A stretch of 64,000 bases of DNA from Perognathus longimembris pacificus (taxonomy: Eukaryota; Chordata; Mammalia; Rodentia; Heteromyidae): positions 49,927,776-49,991,775 of the forward strand of contig NC_063168.1 of assembly GCF_023159225.1 (NCBI RefSeq), written 5' to 3'. The position numbers and the translations under genes were made by a program. This document shows positions 21,314 to 33,678 of the stretch, in pieces; position 1 is the stretch's first letter, and every line of letters starts with the position of its first letter. The notes below the pieces were generated by a model that was not told where the DNA came from, made no database searches, and saw only the letters and a program-made list of their open reading frames with translations.

Positions 21314-22590
21314 AAGAAGCAACTTCTGAATGGAGGATAAATGTGCTGGGAAGCTATAGAGTTCAGTCTTAAACACTGGTTTCTTCTATTTTTTTTTCAC
21401 AGTGAAAAAAGAGAGCCCAATTATCAGCCAAGAGTGGGAAGGTGGAACAAAGGTGAGTGAATGGATCAGTGAAAATGACAATTGAGAAGTGTCAAGGGTC
21501 TGCCTAAGTTTCAGCATTGTGCATGTAATATGAGATCATGCAGTGTGGCTCCGTGTTTTTCTCTAGCCATGTTCAGTTGCAGGTGTGGAAGTAGAGAGTA
21601 GGGGGAGAGTGGATATGACTGAGTCTGTTGTCATGCTATGTGGGTATGACAAAGAAAAAGAGATATGAATTCAGGGGGTTGCAGAAGGACAAGGTTTGCA
21701 TACTGACCAACCTTAAAATAGATACTGGGATGGGAGCATCAGTAGGGATATCAGCAGGAATATCAAAGGGGGTGGGCAAGAGTGAAAGGGTGGGGAGAAC
21801 AACAGATGGGAGGTGTTGATAGGGGTCAAAGGATGATTGGGATTGGACAAGGAGATGAAAAGATAGGAGGTTACATTCAGAGTGGGATGCCACAATTGAG
21901 ATTACAAAGCAGTTTCCGTGGTTGGTGTTCACAACTCTGGGTTGAATGGAGGGAAGGGAAAATCATTGGCTGAGAGGACTGAGGATTGAATTAAAAGTGG
22001 TTTGGTTTGAATTTGGTTTGGTTTGGAGTGGTTTGGTTTAGGGGTTAGAAATGTCTCAGGAAGAGGGTGAATAAGGGATAAGTGGAGGGGGAGGGGTGGC
22101 AAAGAGGAAGTAAGGGTGATATATCTAGCATCTAATCTAAATCCAGTACAATGGAAAAAATGACCTCTGTGTGTATATGTGTCAGAAGAAGCCTGTAACT
22201 CTTTGTGTAATCTGATAACAAGAAATTCCATATGGAGTGCAAGGGTTTGCAGAGGCGAGAAGAGGTACTTCTGCTAGTAACATGGAGGAATTAAAAGCAT
22301 ACCCATCTTACCTGTAGGTCTAGTGATGGGCTGTGAGAGAAAACAGCCCTGCTTTTGAGAAGGCTCTGAAGAAAGCAGTGAACTCTGCAAAGGCCTAGTG
22401 TTCCTGGGGAAAGAAGAAAAAGGGGAAGCTCAGTTGAGGCCTCAGGTTTTACTAACTATGAATTATGGACAGAGCATGGAGGAATAGCTTCAAGATGGGA
22501 TAGGGGGAAAAGAGGATAGAATAAAGAAGAGTCAGAGCCTTAGAGAGATTAACAAGGTGGGCATGAGGTGACCTGGGAGCTGGGGTAATC

Positions 22591-22824
22591 TTTTTTTAAT
22601 GCGTGTGTGTTAGTTCTAGGGATTGAACTCATGGCCTCATTAGTCTTGCTTGGCTTTTTCTCTCAAGGCTGGCACTTAAACTACACCTCCACTTCTGGCA
22701 TTTTGCTGGTTAGTTGAAAATAAGAATGTCACAGACTTTTCTACCCAGGCTGGTTTCAAATTAGGATCCTCAGATCTCAGCCTCTTAAGTAGCTGGCATG
22801 ATAGGCATGAGCCACCAGCACCCA
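22591..22824 (-). repeat. 7SL-Geo dimeric SINE
   Basis: ctagggattgaactcatggcc, ggttagttgaaaataagaatg and cctcagatctcagcctctt are in order, with an imperfect flanking repeat around agctggggt. Confidence 0.87.
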
Positions 22825-24005
22825 GCTGGGGTGATTTTAAGACTGATAAGGACAAAGGCACAAGGAGATGAGCGATGTAAGGCAAGGCAGAAGGAGTTCA
22901 GGCAGTGAGCACTGGAATTCCAAGGAGTTTCAGGAGTTCCTTCCTATCCTGAGGGGGGAATATTAGGGGAGGCCCTCTGAAGAGTTGGCTTCTCTTCCCC
23001 CTGCCCTGCTCTCTTTACTTTTTTTTTAAAACTTGCCCAGTAGTTGTGTCACTTTACCACTGTCATATTATGCACTGACTTTAAGAAGCTTGACAGATTT
23101 TCTTTTCTGCTTAATAAATTTCCTGTTTCAGTCAAAGCCTCTATTTTATCACATCTACTTTTCCCTCTCCTCCCCCACACCCAAGTACACATCCGGGGCT
23201 CTGTTGACATACTTCTCACATGGGTCATTGCCAAAACAGGTCTGTGTTCAAAGATCCACAGAGCTGAGGCATTCAGGGAAGATTAAGGTAGCCTCAAGAT
23301 CTAGTAGAAAGGTCCTTCCAAGGCCTTCTTGTCTATTCTGACATCTCCACACAAAACCTTTCCTCCCGCTGCCTCTCTCGGCCTGTACAATAAACTGTGT
23401 TGGCAGATAAAACCTTCAAATGCAGGCAAGATGATTTTTGTTTCTGTGGTGTATGTTTCAGAGAACATAGCTGCTCATCATCTTGGTAAATGAGACTGTG
23501 CTTCAATTCCTGGCTGCCCAAACTCTGGTTAGTCACTTGGACCTCATCAGATCCTCTCCTGGGCTTAGCTTAAGATCCATTCCATTGGGTTCCCTCAGAG
23601 CTTGAGTTGGTAGCCTATCTAATAGTCTCTAGACTTTTCTTCCGTCCTTACCCAAGGTGGGCGGTTCAGATTGTCTCTCTCATCCTGGGTCATTTGCCAT
23701 GTCACCTGCCTTGTGCTTTCTACCTTTTCCCCAAACCATTAGGCCTCTGAACACTCTACAGAGACATTTATATCTCAGTGCCTAGAGTCCCAGGTAGGTT
23801 CTGGTTCACATTTTTTCCCCTCTCAGTAGAGTCTCTTGCTGCCGTGAAGCTTGCTGCCCAAACTCAAAAAATCCCACTCCCCTGGGATTAACACAGTGAG
23901 AGAGCAGCGGGTAAGGCTGCTTCCTCCCCTCTTTACATAAGCTTTCAGCTTCTTTTTTCCCTCTAATAAGTCTACTGCACTTCCAGCCTGGTTTAGGGCC
24001 TGGCC
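22825..24005. other. Unique DNA
   Basis: No gene recognised; short frames at 23033-23341 and elsewhere have no known domain. Confidence 0.45.
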
Positions 24006-24007
24006 TG

Positions 24008-24038
24008 CCTTCCTTCCTTCCTTCCTTCCTTCCTTTCT

Positions 24039-24108
<70 letters not shown>

Positions 24109-24168
24109 TTCCTTCCTTCCTTCCTTCCTTCCTTCCTTCCTTCCTTCCTTCCTTCCTTCCTTTCTTTC
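24008..24168. repeat. (CCTT)n/(CTTT)n polypyrimidine tract
   Basis: About 160 bp in three blocks (CCTT, CTTT, CCTT), ending at the T-rich tail of the adjacent SINE, so it probably grew from that tail. A 143-codon minus-strand frame (23823-24254) runs through it and is low-complexity only. Confidence 0.95.
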
Positions 24169-24344
24169 TTGTCAGTAATGAGGCTTGAATTCAGGGCCTG
24201 GGTGCTGTCCCTGAGTTCTTTGCTTAAGGCTAGCACTCTACTACTTTGAGCCACTTCACATTTTCTGGCTGGCTTTGAACTGCGATCCTCAGATCTCAGC
24301 CTTGTGAATAGCTAGGATTACAGGTGTGAGCCACCAGTGCCAGG
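24169..24344 (-). repeat. 7SL-Geo dimeric SINE, shortened
   Basis: Right arm gaggcttgaattcagggcc, then a deletion of the linker, then left arm gctggctttgaactgcgatcc. Confidence 0.85.
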
Positions 24345-24397
24345 CTTATAGGTTTTCTTCTCTCCTTCCTCTACTTTAATCAAAATGTGTAGGCAAT

Positions 24398-24617
24398 GGG
24401 CTGGGAATATGGTCTAGTGGTAGAGTGCTTGCCTCGCATACATGAAGCCCTGGGTTCGATTCCTCAGCACCATATATGTGGAAAAAGCCAGAAGTGGCGC
24501 TGTGGTTTAAGAGCTAGAGTGCTAGCCTTGAGCGAAAAGAAGCCAGGGACAGTGCTCAGGCCTTGAGTCCCAAACCCCAGGACTGGCAAAATAAATAAAT
24601 AAATAATAAATTAAATA
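24398..24617 (+). repeat. IDL-Geo SINE
   Basis: Begins gggctgggaatatggtctag and ends ccaggactggcaaaataaat with an AAAT-rich tail. Imperfect flanks aatgtgtaggcaa and aatgtgcaggcaa. Confidence 0.92.
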
Positions 24618-25000
24618 AATGTGCAGGCAAAAGTTTAGAATCCAATTTTAAATTTAGGTGTTGTCTTCCAACTAAAGGCAGAATTCCTCACCCATTGGTG
24701 TAAGAATCCATTCCAGCCATCCCAGGAGACCATGTGATATTCATGTACAGAAGGAAGTTTATAAGGTGTTTATTGGTGGGGCCAGCTTCCCATGGGAGAG
24801 GGAGAAATATGGTGCCTGTTCCTATCCAGGTGGAAGCTTGTAACTCTGGGGCTCAGGGTAGGAGGTACTCTGCATGGGCAGGTAAGTCTGGACGGAAAGT
24901 GGGAGTGCCCACCCATCCTGGTGGGAGCCAGTTCTTTGTGAAGGAGTGGGAGGGACCCAGGATTTGATGTGGAGGAAATGTTAACAATTGGAAAGGGTGG

Positions 25001-25001
<1 letters not shown>

Positions 25002-25038
<37 letters not shown>

Positions 25039-25048
25039 TATATATATT
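25002..25048. repeat. (AT)n microsatellite
   Basis: Pure alternating AT with one slip, at the tail of the following SINE. Confidence 0.95.
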
Positions 25049-25291
25049 TCTCTTTTTGTGATAGTCCTGGGGCTTGAACTCAAAGCCTGGGCATGTCCCT
25101 TAGTTTTGTTTTTGTTTTAGCTTAAGGCTCATGCTCTATCATTTGAGCCATACTCATACTTCTATTTCTAGATTTTTTGTGGTTAATTGGAATTAAGAGT
25201 CTCATGGACTTTCCTGCCTGGGCTGGCTTGGAACCTGGATCTCAGACTCCTGAATAGCTAGGATTACAGGTGTGAGCCACAAATGCAGACC
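25049..25291 (-). repeat. 7SL-Geo dimeric SINE
   Basis: ggggcttgaactcaaagcc, ggttaattggaattaagag and ctaggattacaggtgtgagcc are in order. Confidence 0.87.
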
Positions 25292-26524
25292 TGGCTGGTC
25301 TGCGTTTTAAAAATACTGGCTAGTGTGTAAGGTCTCTTGGAGAACTTCTGGAAACATTGAAGGGAGAGAGGGAGGGGTGAAGAGGTAAATCAGTAGAAGT
25401 TAGGACTAGTTGATTCCAGTGCTGAGGACAAATGCTTTGGAAAGTCAGGCCTCTGATACTGATGAAATCTGTTCCTCCTACCACTGAGAGACAGGCCTGT
25501 GGCACTGAGAAGGCCGGAAGTTCTGGGCTCAGGGAAAGGGGGTGGAGGGTGGGTTGCTGCCTGGGAGCTCAGCTTCCCCACTAGGCTGAGATATTTATAG
25601 CACTATCTTTCTGGATCTGTCTCTACCTTTATTTATGCAGCCTGTGGCTGTTAGACTGTGTCAGACAAAAATGGGCACATTTCATTGCAAGGGGCTGGTT
25701 TTTGGCCTAGGGACACTGGCTGGAATGGAAGCTAGAAAAAAAAAAAATTGAAACAAAGGTCAGTGGAGGGAAACCCAGAGGCTGAACAGCTCTTTGGTGT
25801 GGCGTTTGGGAAGCCGTGGGTGGTTTGGGCCTGGTGAAACTCGGGGCTTTCCAACTCTGTTAGTATCACATCAGGGGTGGGGTGGTGAGGCAGGTGTGGG
25901 GTGTAGGGGAAGTGGTGGCATGATGCAGTTCCGGGGAGGAGGGGCTCTTGGTCTTATAGGTGCCTCATATCTCCTAGGAAGAGTTAAAGGCTGAAAGACA
26001 AGGCCCCTTCTGGTGGTGGGTGGGAATCTATACTTGGAAAGAGAAGTCCAGAGAGCCAAGGGGGTGGCAGACACAAAACTATAGAGTCCACGTTTGCACA
26101 TACTGCTGTGGGCACCTTTAGCTTCCCCTAATCATTACCTGTCTCTTTGTTCTCAACAACAATGACATCATTTTTTTTTTTTAAAGAAATAACTGTCCTT
26201 TGGGCCTTCCTTTCAACAACCTGATGATTGAAGCTGAGAGCAAAGCTGAATAGCAGGAAGACTCCATCCTGAGATCTTCAGGCATTTTCCCTTGTGGTAG
26301 GGTGCAATCATGGGTGGGCCCAGCGACGGTGGTGGTGGTGCAGCCTCCTTGTATAACCTACCCTGACCCACACCACCCACAAACCAGGCTGAAGAAGAGG
26401 CCTCGTCGATCTGAAGTGGGAAGTCAAGGACAGGAACAAGATCTAGAGAAACGAAACTATCCGTTGACCTTTTCCAGGCCTTTCCTTTTCTCAGGGTAGC
26501 ACACAGGAGGCCAAGCACGGCCAC

Positions 26525-26625
26525 ACCAGTTCACAGATGCAGAAACAGAGGCCTGGAAGCTAGGTTAAGGAACTTTCCCCAAGGGGACAAAGCCAGGATC
26601 CCCTTCAGCTGCAAACCCAGCCACC
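26525..26625 (+). repeat. MIR fragment
   Basis: cagttcacagatgcagaaac, gaggcctggaagctaggtta and aaggaactttccccaagggg follow the order of the conserved 3' half of MIR. Confidence 0.7.
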
Positions 26626-27959
26626 CAGGACTAAAGGGGGGAGGACTGTGGAACCTATGACTCTGAGCCCTTCCGGTCTGCCCAGGGTGAAGATCTGCTG
26701 GAAAGGCCGATAGGGTCACCTGAGACTAGAGGATAGCGGGCTGGGAATCCTTGAGACCCCGGGAGCTGCCAGCCCGGGCTGGTGACCCCCTCCCCCTCTC
26801 CTTCCCCCACCTCCTGCCGGCTGCGGTCGTGGGGCTGCAAGCAGGCCACATACCGAGCGGTGCAGAGGAAATGACTGGAATTCCTCCCTGGCTGCTGAGC
26901 TCAGTTCCCTCCCTCGGGGATGGGGTGGGGTTTAGGGGGACAGCCGAGGGACCACGCACCCTTGATGGCCCCTTGTGCCACTCTCCCCTATCGCCCAGGG
27001 CTTCTCCTAGCCTGGGAACAATCCCACCCCCTTCCCGAAGCGCGGCGGCAGGGTGGGGCGGGGGTGGGCGATGTCCCAAAGCCCCAGAGCCCGACAGGCA
27101 AAAGTTGGAGCCAGCAGCCTGGTCTCTTGTCCCCTTACCCATTTGTGGCTCAGGCCTGCGGGGTTGACAGGGCTCCTATCCTCTGCCATCTGCATAGCAT
27201 ACCCTCAGGTCCAGCTGATGCTGTGTCAAACCCCCATCCTCATCCCCAAAGCACCCAAGAGCTGTGGCCCCCATGGAGGAGGATGTGGAGAATCTGAACT
27301 CTGCTTGTGGCAGAAGGAAAGCCATGGCTACAGATGTCTCCAAATTGGTCAGGCCCAGCCTTTGGGGATCTCTATGCAGGCCTTTCTCTAAGGCTGGAGA
27401 AGGAGGGAGACTAGGTCCTATCCTGGTGGTGCTGGGGGCTGGGAAAGGAGTGGGGGTTCAGGACAGTAGGCACAAGGAGAAGAGGACCTGAGGTGAGTAG
27501 TAAGTGCTCCTCAGGGGTGCAGAATTGCAGGGCACGAGGAGGAAACTCTTCTTGGTGTCAATTGAGCTTAGAAAGCTCCCACATTCCCATGGACACAAAG
27601 GGAAGGTAGATGGAGGACTATAGGCAGGCCCACTGGTGTCTAGGATCTCACTCCTTTCTCTCTTCCCATTGGTGCCTGATCCAATCAAAGGTGACCTCCT
27701 GAAAGGTTGTGTCTTCTGTCCCACAACCCTAAACTCTCACAGCTGGAAACTGCTGCTCCCACTGTTTCCCTCCTGCCTTTGCTTCTCCTCAGCCGGGAAG
27801 GGTCAGCTTTCCTTTCTCTGGCTTCCAGCTCATGTATCTTCTCCTGTTGTCAGTGAGTTTTTCTTTGCCCCCTTCTCTCTGGGGAACTCTACTCTCTATC
27901 AAGTTCACCATTTCGCAAATACTTTCACATTGGATTTCATACCTTTCACACTCAGTTGT

Positions 27960-28075
27960 GAATATGTGCTTATACATTTACCTCCTAGGTTGGACAGTAA
28001 CTACAGAGGCAGGGACTGGCTCTATCTAGCGGTGATGCTTGGCTTACAGGAAAGACACTGTTTATGTGCTTGGTG
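27960..28075 (+). repeat. Possible L2/MIR 3'-end remnant
   Basis: ttggacagtaactacagagg, cagggactggctctatc and gcttggcttacagg resemble the end of L2-type repeats. Divergence is high. Confidence 0.3.
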
Positions 28076-29182
28076 AAAAATTGAGTGTGAGAAAGAGGAA
28101 GGAATAGGCCAAGCCCAGTACAAACAGCAGCAGGAAAAGCAAGTCTTATGTGAATCTTTCTAGAAAGCACACGTCTTGCCCTGCATACATAGAAAACCTG
28201 CCACCAGACCCGGCCTGACCCTTCTTACCCCTCCTGGGGTGGGGGGCTAGGTCCAGTTGGCTAACCATGACTCTCAAAGACCACCTGAACTTCCATCTTT
28301 GATCCTAATCTTAATATCACCCCTTATTTTCACTCTTTCTTATCCTAGCTCTAACTCTAAACTCAGCTTAGTTGATGCACACCTCCCCTCTCTTCCCCTC
28401 CCTCCCCTCCCCACACTGGCCTACCTCATTTCTCAGCCCAAGGCTCAAGAGGGTCTAATTCTACATAAAATCGTGCTGTCCAGCCATTCCAAATGGGACT
28501 GGGGCTCGGAAATGATTGGCCCAAAAATGACCTTGGTCATACCTGCCTGTCTCCAGAATGGTATGGCTTCTAGTTCAAAGCAGGACGGGGACCAAGTTTT
28601 CCAAACTGACCCACATCACCTGGGTGTTGTGGACTCCAACTTTGCACTTTCTCCAGAGGCTTCCAAGTTGCCAGGTGGAGGCCTAGAGATGGACTCTCCT
28701 CTGAGTAACTCTCCTCTCATGCTCTGTGTAACCCAAGGAGGAGACAGGAGGCCTGAGTCAGGCCTGTTCTAATGCATTCTCTCCTCCCCAGACAGGCCTG
28801 GTGGGCTGTGGTGGAACTGGGCAAGGAGAGGGCATGAGGTCATTTCCCGAGCTGCCACTAGGTACTTTGGGCCATGAGGAGCAGGTCCACCAGACCTTGG
28901 CAGACCCTTCATACAGTCGTACAGTCACAGCCAGGCCACAGCGGCAGTATGGTTCTGGGAATTTTGGATGTCAAAGCCTCTACATTTTTCATAAGAAAAA
29001 GGAACAGACTTTGGCATCTTTGCTGCAGAAACAGGAACTGACCAAGACAGCGACTTCTGATAGTCACTTCCTTATCTAGTGTTCACAGAGGTGGGGGCCG
29101 AAGGGGTGGGAGAGTGAGGGAGGGGAGTTCCCTCAGCCCTGCTCTTTTGTCACCATGTGTCTGTGAGCTGGAGCCCCAAGTT

Positions 29183-29418
29183 TTTTGGTTGGTTTGTTTG
29201 TTTTTGTAGTAAGAGGTTTGAAGTCAGGGCCTTGTACTTGCTCAGCTTAGACACCTGGTCCTTTACCAATTAAGCTACACTTCGAACTCAGTTTTTCACT
29301 GGTGACTTGAATGGAGCCTGGAGGACTTTTTGCCTGAGCTGACTTTGAACCACAATCATCCAGAACTCATCCTCTTGAGTAGCTACGATTACACATGTGA
29401 GCTACTGGCATTTGGCTG
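29183..29418 (-). repeat. 7SL-Geo dimeric SINE, old
   Basis: gaggtttgaagtcagggcc, ttaccaattaagctacac and ttgagtagctacgattac mark the two arms. More diverged than most copies. Confidence 0.75.
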
Positions 29419-29736
29419 AGCCCCAGGATTTTTATGAAATAGCAGGGGAGAATAGGGAAATGGGAAAGAGAAAGCCAGGCTTGTGAATCAGGGAGGAAGA
29501 AGAGAGACTTATGATTGGTCAATGCTGGAGGCCTGACTAAGGTCAGGAGTCTAAAATGAGGGGAGTTGGGGTCAGCAGGCAGCTGACACCGGATGCCCAG
29601 TGCAGCTGTCTATTTTGTCTTCTAGAAAGAGCATCCGTGTTGTGACCCCCTAGGGCTTGCTTTTCCCTGCCTCATAGCACTGAAGGACAGCTGTATGGAA
29701 TCATAGCGCACAGCTGTATTCCCCTCTTCATTTTTT

Positions 29737-29915
29737 TTTTTTTCTAGTCCTGGGGCTTGAACTCAGGGCCTGAGCACTTTTTGCTCAAGGCTAGCACTCT
29801 ACCCCTTGAGCCACAGCACCACTTCCAGCTTTTTCTATATATGTGGTGCTGAGGAATCAAACCCAGAGCCTCATGTATACGAGGCAAGCACTCTACCACT
29901 AGGCCATATGCTCAG
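29737..29915 (-). repeat. IDL-Geo SINE
   Basis: Framed by cccctcttcat at 29721-29731 and 29916-29926. Reads from gctgagcatatggcctagtgg on the minus strand to an A-tail. Confidence 0.92.
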
Positions 29916-29926
29916 CCCCTCTTCAT

Positions 29927-31190
29927 GTTTTTTGAGGATTTGCTGGGTTATGCGCATTGCTGGATACTGAGTGAATACAAAACAGCTTTCCCTTGCAGAG
30001 TTTAGAGCTGAATGGAAGGAAATGGTGTTCAAACCCTAAAGCATTATGGTAAGAAAGCTAAGGATAATAACAGCCAAGAGAGGGTGCAAGGCAACATCAG
30101 ACCTGGGTGGGACACTCAAGGCCTTTAGGAGGAGGAAGGTGGAATTTGAAGTGGGTAGTCAGTCATTTGGCAGGTGGACAGGGGCAACACTCCAGGGAAA
30201 AGAGCAGGGAGGGGAGAATGAGTATATCCAGGGAGCGGAGTGGGGTACGAGTGGGGACAGAAGAGGTGGGAGAAACAACTAGAGCACAGTCTGTCTCACC
30301 AAGACCCCTAGCACCCCACTAAGCTGTGTGGATTTCTCAGTGAGCCACACCAGACTAGACCAAAGTGGCAAGTCCAGTCCCAGGAAGGAGTGAGACCATT
30401 GGGAGAACTGGGGGAGAAGGCAAAACTGCTACCCAGGTGGGAATACTTACCCCAGGACATGAGCATGTTTTAGTTCCCAGTTCCTCAACCTGGGCCCCCT
30501 CCTGTGACGCCTTTCCATGAAGTCTTGGTCTAAGGGTTTCTGTCTGAGCTTGTGCCTCAGTGGAAGTGAATGGAATCCCATCCATTCAGGTCTAAACTCT
30601 ACAATGGCCTGAGCCATTAGAGGCCCGCTTCCTCCAGGACAGGCTAACAAGGGCACCCACCTATGGCAGGTCTGGGCTGTGGGAAGGTGAAGTGTTGGGG
30701 GCGGGGTAGGAACTGGAGGAGGAGTTGCCTAGCAGGATGCCTAGCAGAGGGAAACAGTCTCCTAAGCCAACCTGTAAGAAGGGCTGGGAAAGAGGCATCC
30801 AAGGTCAGGGTCTCTAAATAGACCTCCCTCCTGGCTAGCTCTGGGGGCTCCTCCTTTAGCAAGTCCTTCTCTGGGGTGGGTAGTACCATTGTCAGCCATG
30901 AGTAAAGAGAATTGTATGGGCTATAATACTTAATAAACTTCATTTCTCTTCCTAATCCCCAGTCAGCAGAGATTGCATTTCCCACAATCCTGGTCCTGGT
31001 CTTCACTAGGCACTAAATAAGAGTCAGCTGAAGGAAAAGATTAGGCTCAGAGGCCCCATTGTGTGCACGGTAGCCTTAGGGTTGACAGAAAGGCTGACTT
31101 TACTATTTTATCACCTTCCTCTCTTGATGATTGTGCAACTGTAAACTCCATTTCCTGTGGAGTCTTTGCTAATGGCCAATGTCTGTGTTT
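29927..31190. other. Unique DNA
   Basis: No gene recognised; frames at 30046-30282 and 30644-31006 lack known motifs. Confidence 0.45.
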
Positions 31191-31193
31191 CTA

Positions 31194-31194
<1 letters not shown>

Positions 31195-31262
<68 letters not shown>
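31195..31262. repeat. (CTGT)n then (CT)n microsatellite
   Basis: Seven to eight CTGT units followed by about 15 CT units. Confidence 0.95.
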
Positions 31263-31264
<2 letters not shown>

Positions 31265-31510
31265 CTCTCTCCCCCTCCCGTTTCTCCCACCAGGTATGTT
31301 AGCATTTTATTTTTCACTTAGTACGTATTTGTTATCTTCAGTTTGTCTGGGCATAGGAATATAATGGTAAATGATGCTTATGATTGAACTAGATATACAT
31401 CCCCAACCCCTATAAGGGCCTGGTAGTCTCTCCAGCCTGATGAGGGTCTGAGATACTACTTGGCTGGAAGAGGGGAGATTTTTTTTTTCCTTGCTGGTTA
31501 TAATTCTGTG

Positions 31511-31524
31511 GCGCCACCTGCTGG
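31511..31524 (-). promoter_or_regulatory. Candidate CTCF-binding site
   Basis: gcgccacctgctgg; its complement, CCAGCAGGTGGCGC, fits the CTCF core consensus at every constrained position I recall. It sits in SINE-free DNA. Binding is inferred only. Confidence 0.45.
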
Positions 31525-31626
31525 TCATCTGCTAGTCACCTGCAAATACATACAAATTGGGGTTTTGTGTCAATGTACACAGAGGAAAACGATTAAAACC
31601 TGGAGAAAGGGGAGGAGATGGAGGGC

Positions 31627-31714
31627 CAGAGAAAGAGAGACAGAGACAGAGACAGAGAGAGAGCCAGGAAAGCACAATGAAACATAGAGAGAGCCAGGAA
31701 AACACAATGAAATA
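31627..31714. repeat. GA-rich tract with a ~30-bp tandem duplication
   Basis: After gagacagagacagag, the word agagagagccaggaaa is followed by rcacaatgaaayat twice in tandem. Confidence 0.85.
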
Positions 31715-31859
31715 TATACATGTTTATAAACCGATATGTATGAATCAGATATACAATCACCTGTAGAAATTCAGCATCCAGTATAGTACTTCAGCCTTAG
31801 AGGAGTCCAAGAAAGACTTAGTAGTCTACAAAATAAAACCTAATTCTTTAGGTCAACTT

Positions 31860-32165
31860 TTCACCAGGCTCATTTTTTTACCCTTTCTAGCCAATTCTCC
31901 AAGTATGATCCTCTAGATTTCTTTGTAACCAGGCCCAAATGCCACCTTCTCCAGGAAGCCACTCCATATTTCTCCACCTCAGCTAATAATTCTGTGACTC
32001 TTTGGCACTTGCCAGTTTATTAACTTGCATTGTAGGTGTTTGGGGAATGTGTTTTCTAGTCTCCAAGCTCCTCAAGGGAGGTCTCGTGTTTGTCCTTCTC
32101 TGTAGTACCTGACACACTGCTTTGCACAAAGTAGGGGCTCAATAAGTCCTTGATGAATAAAGGAC
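31860..32165 (+). repeat. L2 3'-end fragment
   Basis: aaatgccaccttctccaggaag, tctccaagctcctcaaggg, acctgacacactgc and gggctcaataagtccttgatg follow the order of the L2 3' end, an ancient mammal-wide LINE. Confidence 0.8.
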
Positions 32166-32327
32166 CCAATCACAGCACAGAGGAGAACAAAGATAGTATA
32201 CAGAAACACCTGTTCATTTTTGATCTATCTTTACAAAAAAGATACATATTTGCATAAAAGCACAGTAGTCCATCTCTATGCCTGTAGTGTTGAGTTGACA
32301 TGATTCTTAAGTTCTTTATTATTTCTC

Positions 32328-32740
32328 TCTTTTTTTTTTACTCTCTTTTGGTGGTACTGGAGTTTGAACTCAAGGCCTAGTATTTGTCAGATTTTTTTTT
32401 TTTTTGCCAGTCCTGGGGCTTGAACTCAGGGCCTGAGCACTGTCCCTGGCTTCTTTTTGCTCAAGGCTAGCACTCTGCCACTTGAGCCACAGCGCCACTT
32501 CTGGCCATTTTCTATATATGTGGTGCTGGGGAATCGAGCCCAGGGCTTCATGGATGTGAGGCAAGCACTCTTGTCACTAGGCCATATTCCCAGCCCCACT
32601 AGTCAGATTCTTTATCACTTGTTCCAACCCTTTTTGCTTTATTGTTATTATTTTTTCAGATAGGGTCTCCCTTTGACCCAGGGCTAGCCTCAGACTGTTA
32701 TTTACCTCTACTGGGTGCCACCTGCTATTGGCCTAAGCCC
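32328..32740 (-). repeat. Older ID/B1 dimeric SINE, split by IDL-Geo
   Basis: ggtggtactggagtttgaac (32349-) is ID-like; after the interruption, atagggtctccctttgacc and gcctcagactgttatttacc are B1-like on the minus strand. Confidence 0.55.
32393..32597 (-). repeat. IDL-Geo SINE, nested
   Basis: Full dimer with T-tail at the left. The word gtcagatt on both sides is a probable short target-site duplication. Confidence 0.92.
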
Positions 32741-32817
32741 TTCATTAGTCTTTTGCCTTTATTTCACTTCAAGTTTTCTTCCTATTGATCACTGCAGTAG
32801 TTGATCTCCATTTCTTT

Positions 32818-33017
32818 TTCTTTTTGGCCAGTCCAGGGGCTTGAACTCAGGGTCTGGGCACTGTCCCTGAGCTTCTTTTACTCAAGGTTAGCACTCTGTC
32901 ACTTGAACTACAATACTGCTTCTGCTTTTTCTGTTTATGTGGCACTGAGGAATTGAACCCAGGGCTCCATGCATGTCTAGACAAGCACGCTATCACTAAA
33001 CCAAATTCCCAGTCCCT
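32818..33017 (-). repeat. IDL-Geo SINE, older copy
   Basis: Complete but with about 15-20% apparent differences from the young copies (ttttactcaaggttagc, gcatgtctagacaagcac). Confidence 0.88.
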
Positions 33018-33434
33018 TACTCTCCACTTCTAATTTTTCCCTTTCTACTTTTCTATTGACCTCAGGCTGTAGCTATCTAAAACATGCTATTTCCTGAGTT
33101 CAAGAATTCTAGTAGTTCTTGTTGCATGATGAAGTTTGGAAAAAATTAAATCCTTTTCCATTCTTTCTTAAGAGGAAGGAGTCATAGCTAGTAAAAATAA
33201 GTTGAAGTACACTTCTGCAGATGTTTCTCATTGCTTATTAAAAGATGCAATTGCAGTTAGTGCCACCAATTTTCCTAAAATTACTGTCTTGAATATGATT
33301 ACAAAGGAGCTGCAGCAGCCATTTTACAACCATGAAGGAAAGACAGTGACATTGGCCTGACCTCTGAACAAATGATATTACTTCTAAGTGTATTGTTTAT
33401 GTGACAAAAAGAAACCTCTGTGTTTAAGCCACTG
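33018..33434. other. Unique DNA
   Basis: About 400 bp with no recognised gene or repeat. Confidence 0.45.
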
Positions 33435-33450
33435 CAAATTATGTTTTCTG

Positions 33451-33678
33451 GGGCTGGGGATATGGCCTAGTGGCAAGAGTGCTTGCCTCCTATACATGAG
33501 GCCCTGGGTTCAATTCCTCCACACCACATATACAGAAAATGGCCAGAAGGGGCGCTGTGGCTCAAGTGGCAGAGTGCTAGCCTTGAGCAAAAAGAAGCCA
33601 GGGACAGTGCTCAGGCCCTAGTCCAAGCCCCAGGACTGCCAAAAAAAAAAAAAAAGAAAAGAAAAAACAAAAAAACCA
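33451..33678 (+). repeat. IDL-Geo SINE
   Basis: A perfect 16-bp target-site duplication, caaattatgttttctg, lies at 33435-33450 and 33679-33694. Confidence 0.95.

Larger units (their letters stand above)
19470..22560 (+). repeat. Ancient LINE-type remnant, about 3 kb
   Basis: A long purine-rich stretch contains, in order, words typical of an old mammal-wide LINE-derived region that I recognise from other genomes: actatagagacaaaaagc, tattctgagatgcatttc, agtagcaatccagttgag, gaagtggttggattctgg, gggcaactggaagaac, gaatttagcaatgttgccatc and gtaacttggacaagaac. The exact family is not certain (probably L1-related). It is interrupted by a GT tract near 20230 and by the SINE at 21103-21313. The last ~700 bp are assigned with less confidence. 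Confidence 0.6.
25292..29182. other. SINE-free, partly GC-rich unique segment
   Basis: A 3.9-kb gap between SINEs. About 26.7-27.2 kb is GC-rich with scattered CpGs (gaagcgcggcggcag near 27037). Overlapping frames on both strands at 26726-27167 reflect composition rather than a gene. A MIR lies at 26525-26625. No exon is recognised. Confidence 0.55.

Noticed and set aside
23823..24254. 143-codon Lys/Glu/Arg-rich frame
   Set aside because: Pure translation of the CCTT/CTTT repeat plus SINE ends.
26726..27167. Overlapping 138-codon frames on both strands
   Set aside because: GC-rich composition lowers stop frequency; no domain, and the two strands are open equally.
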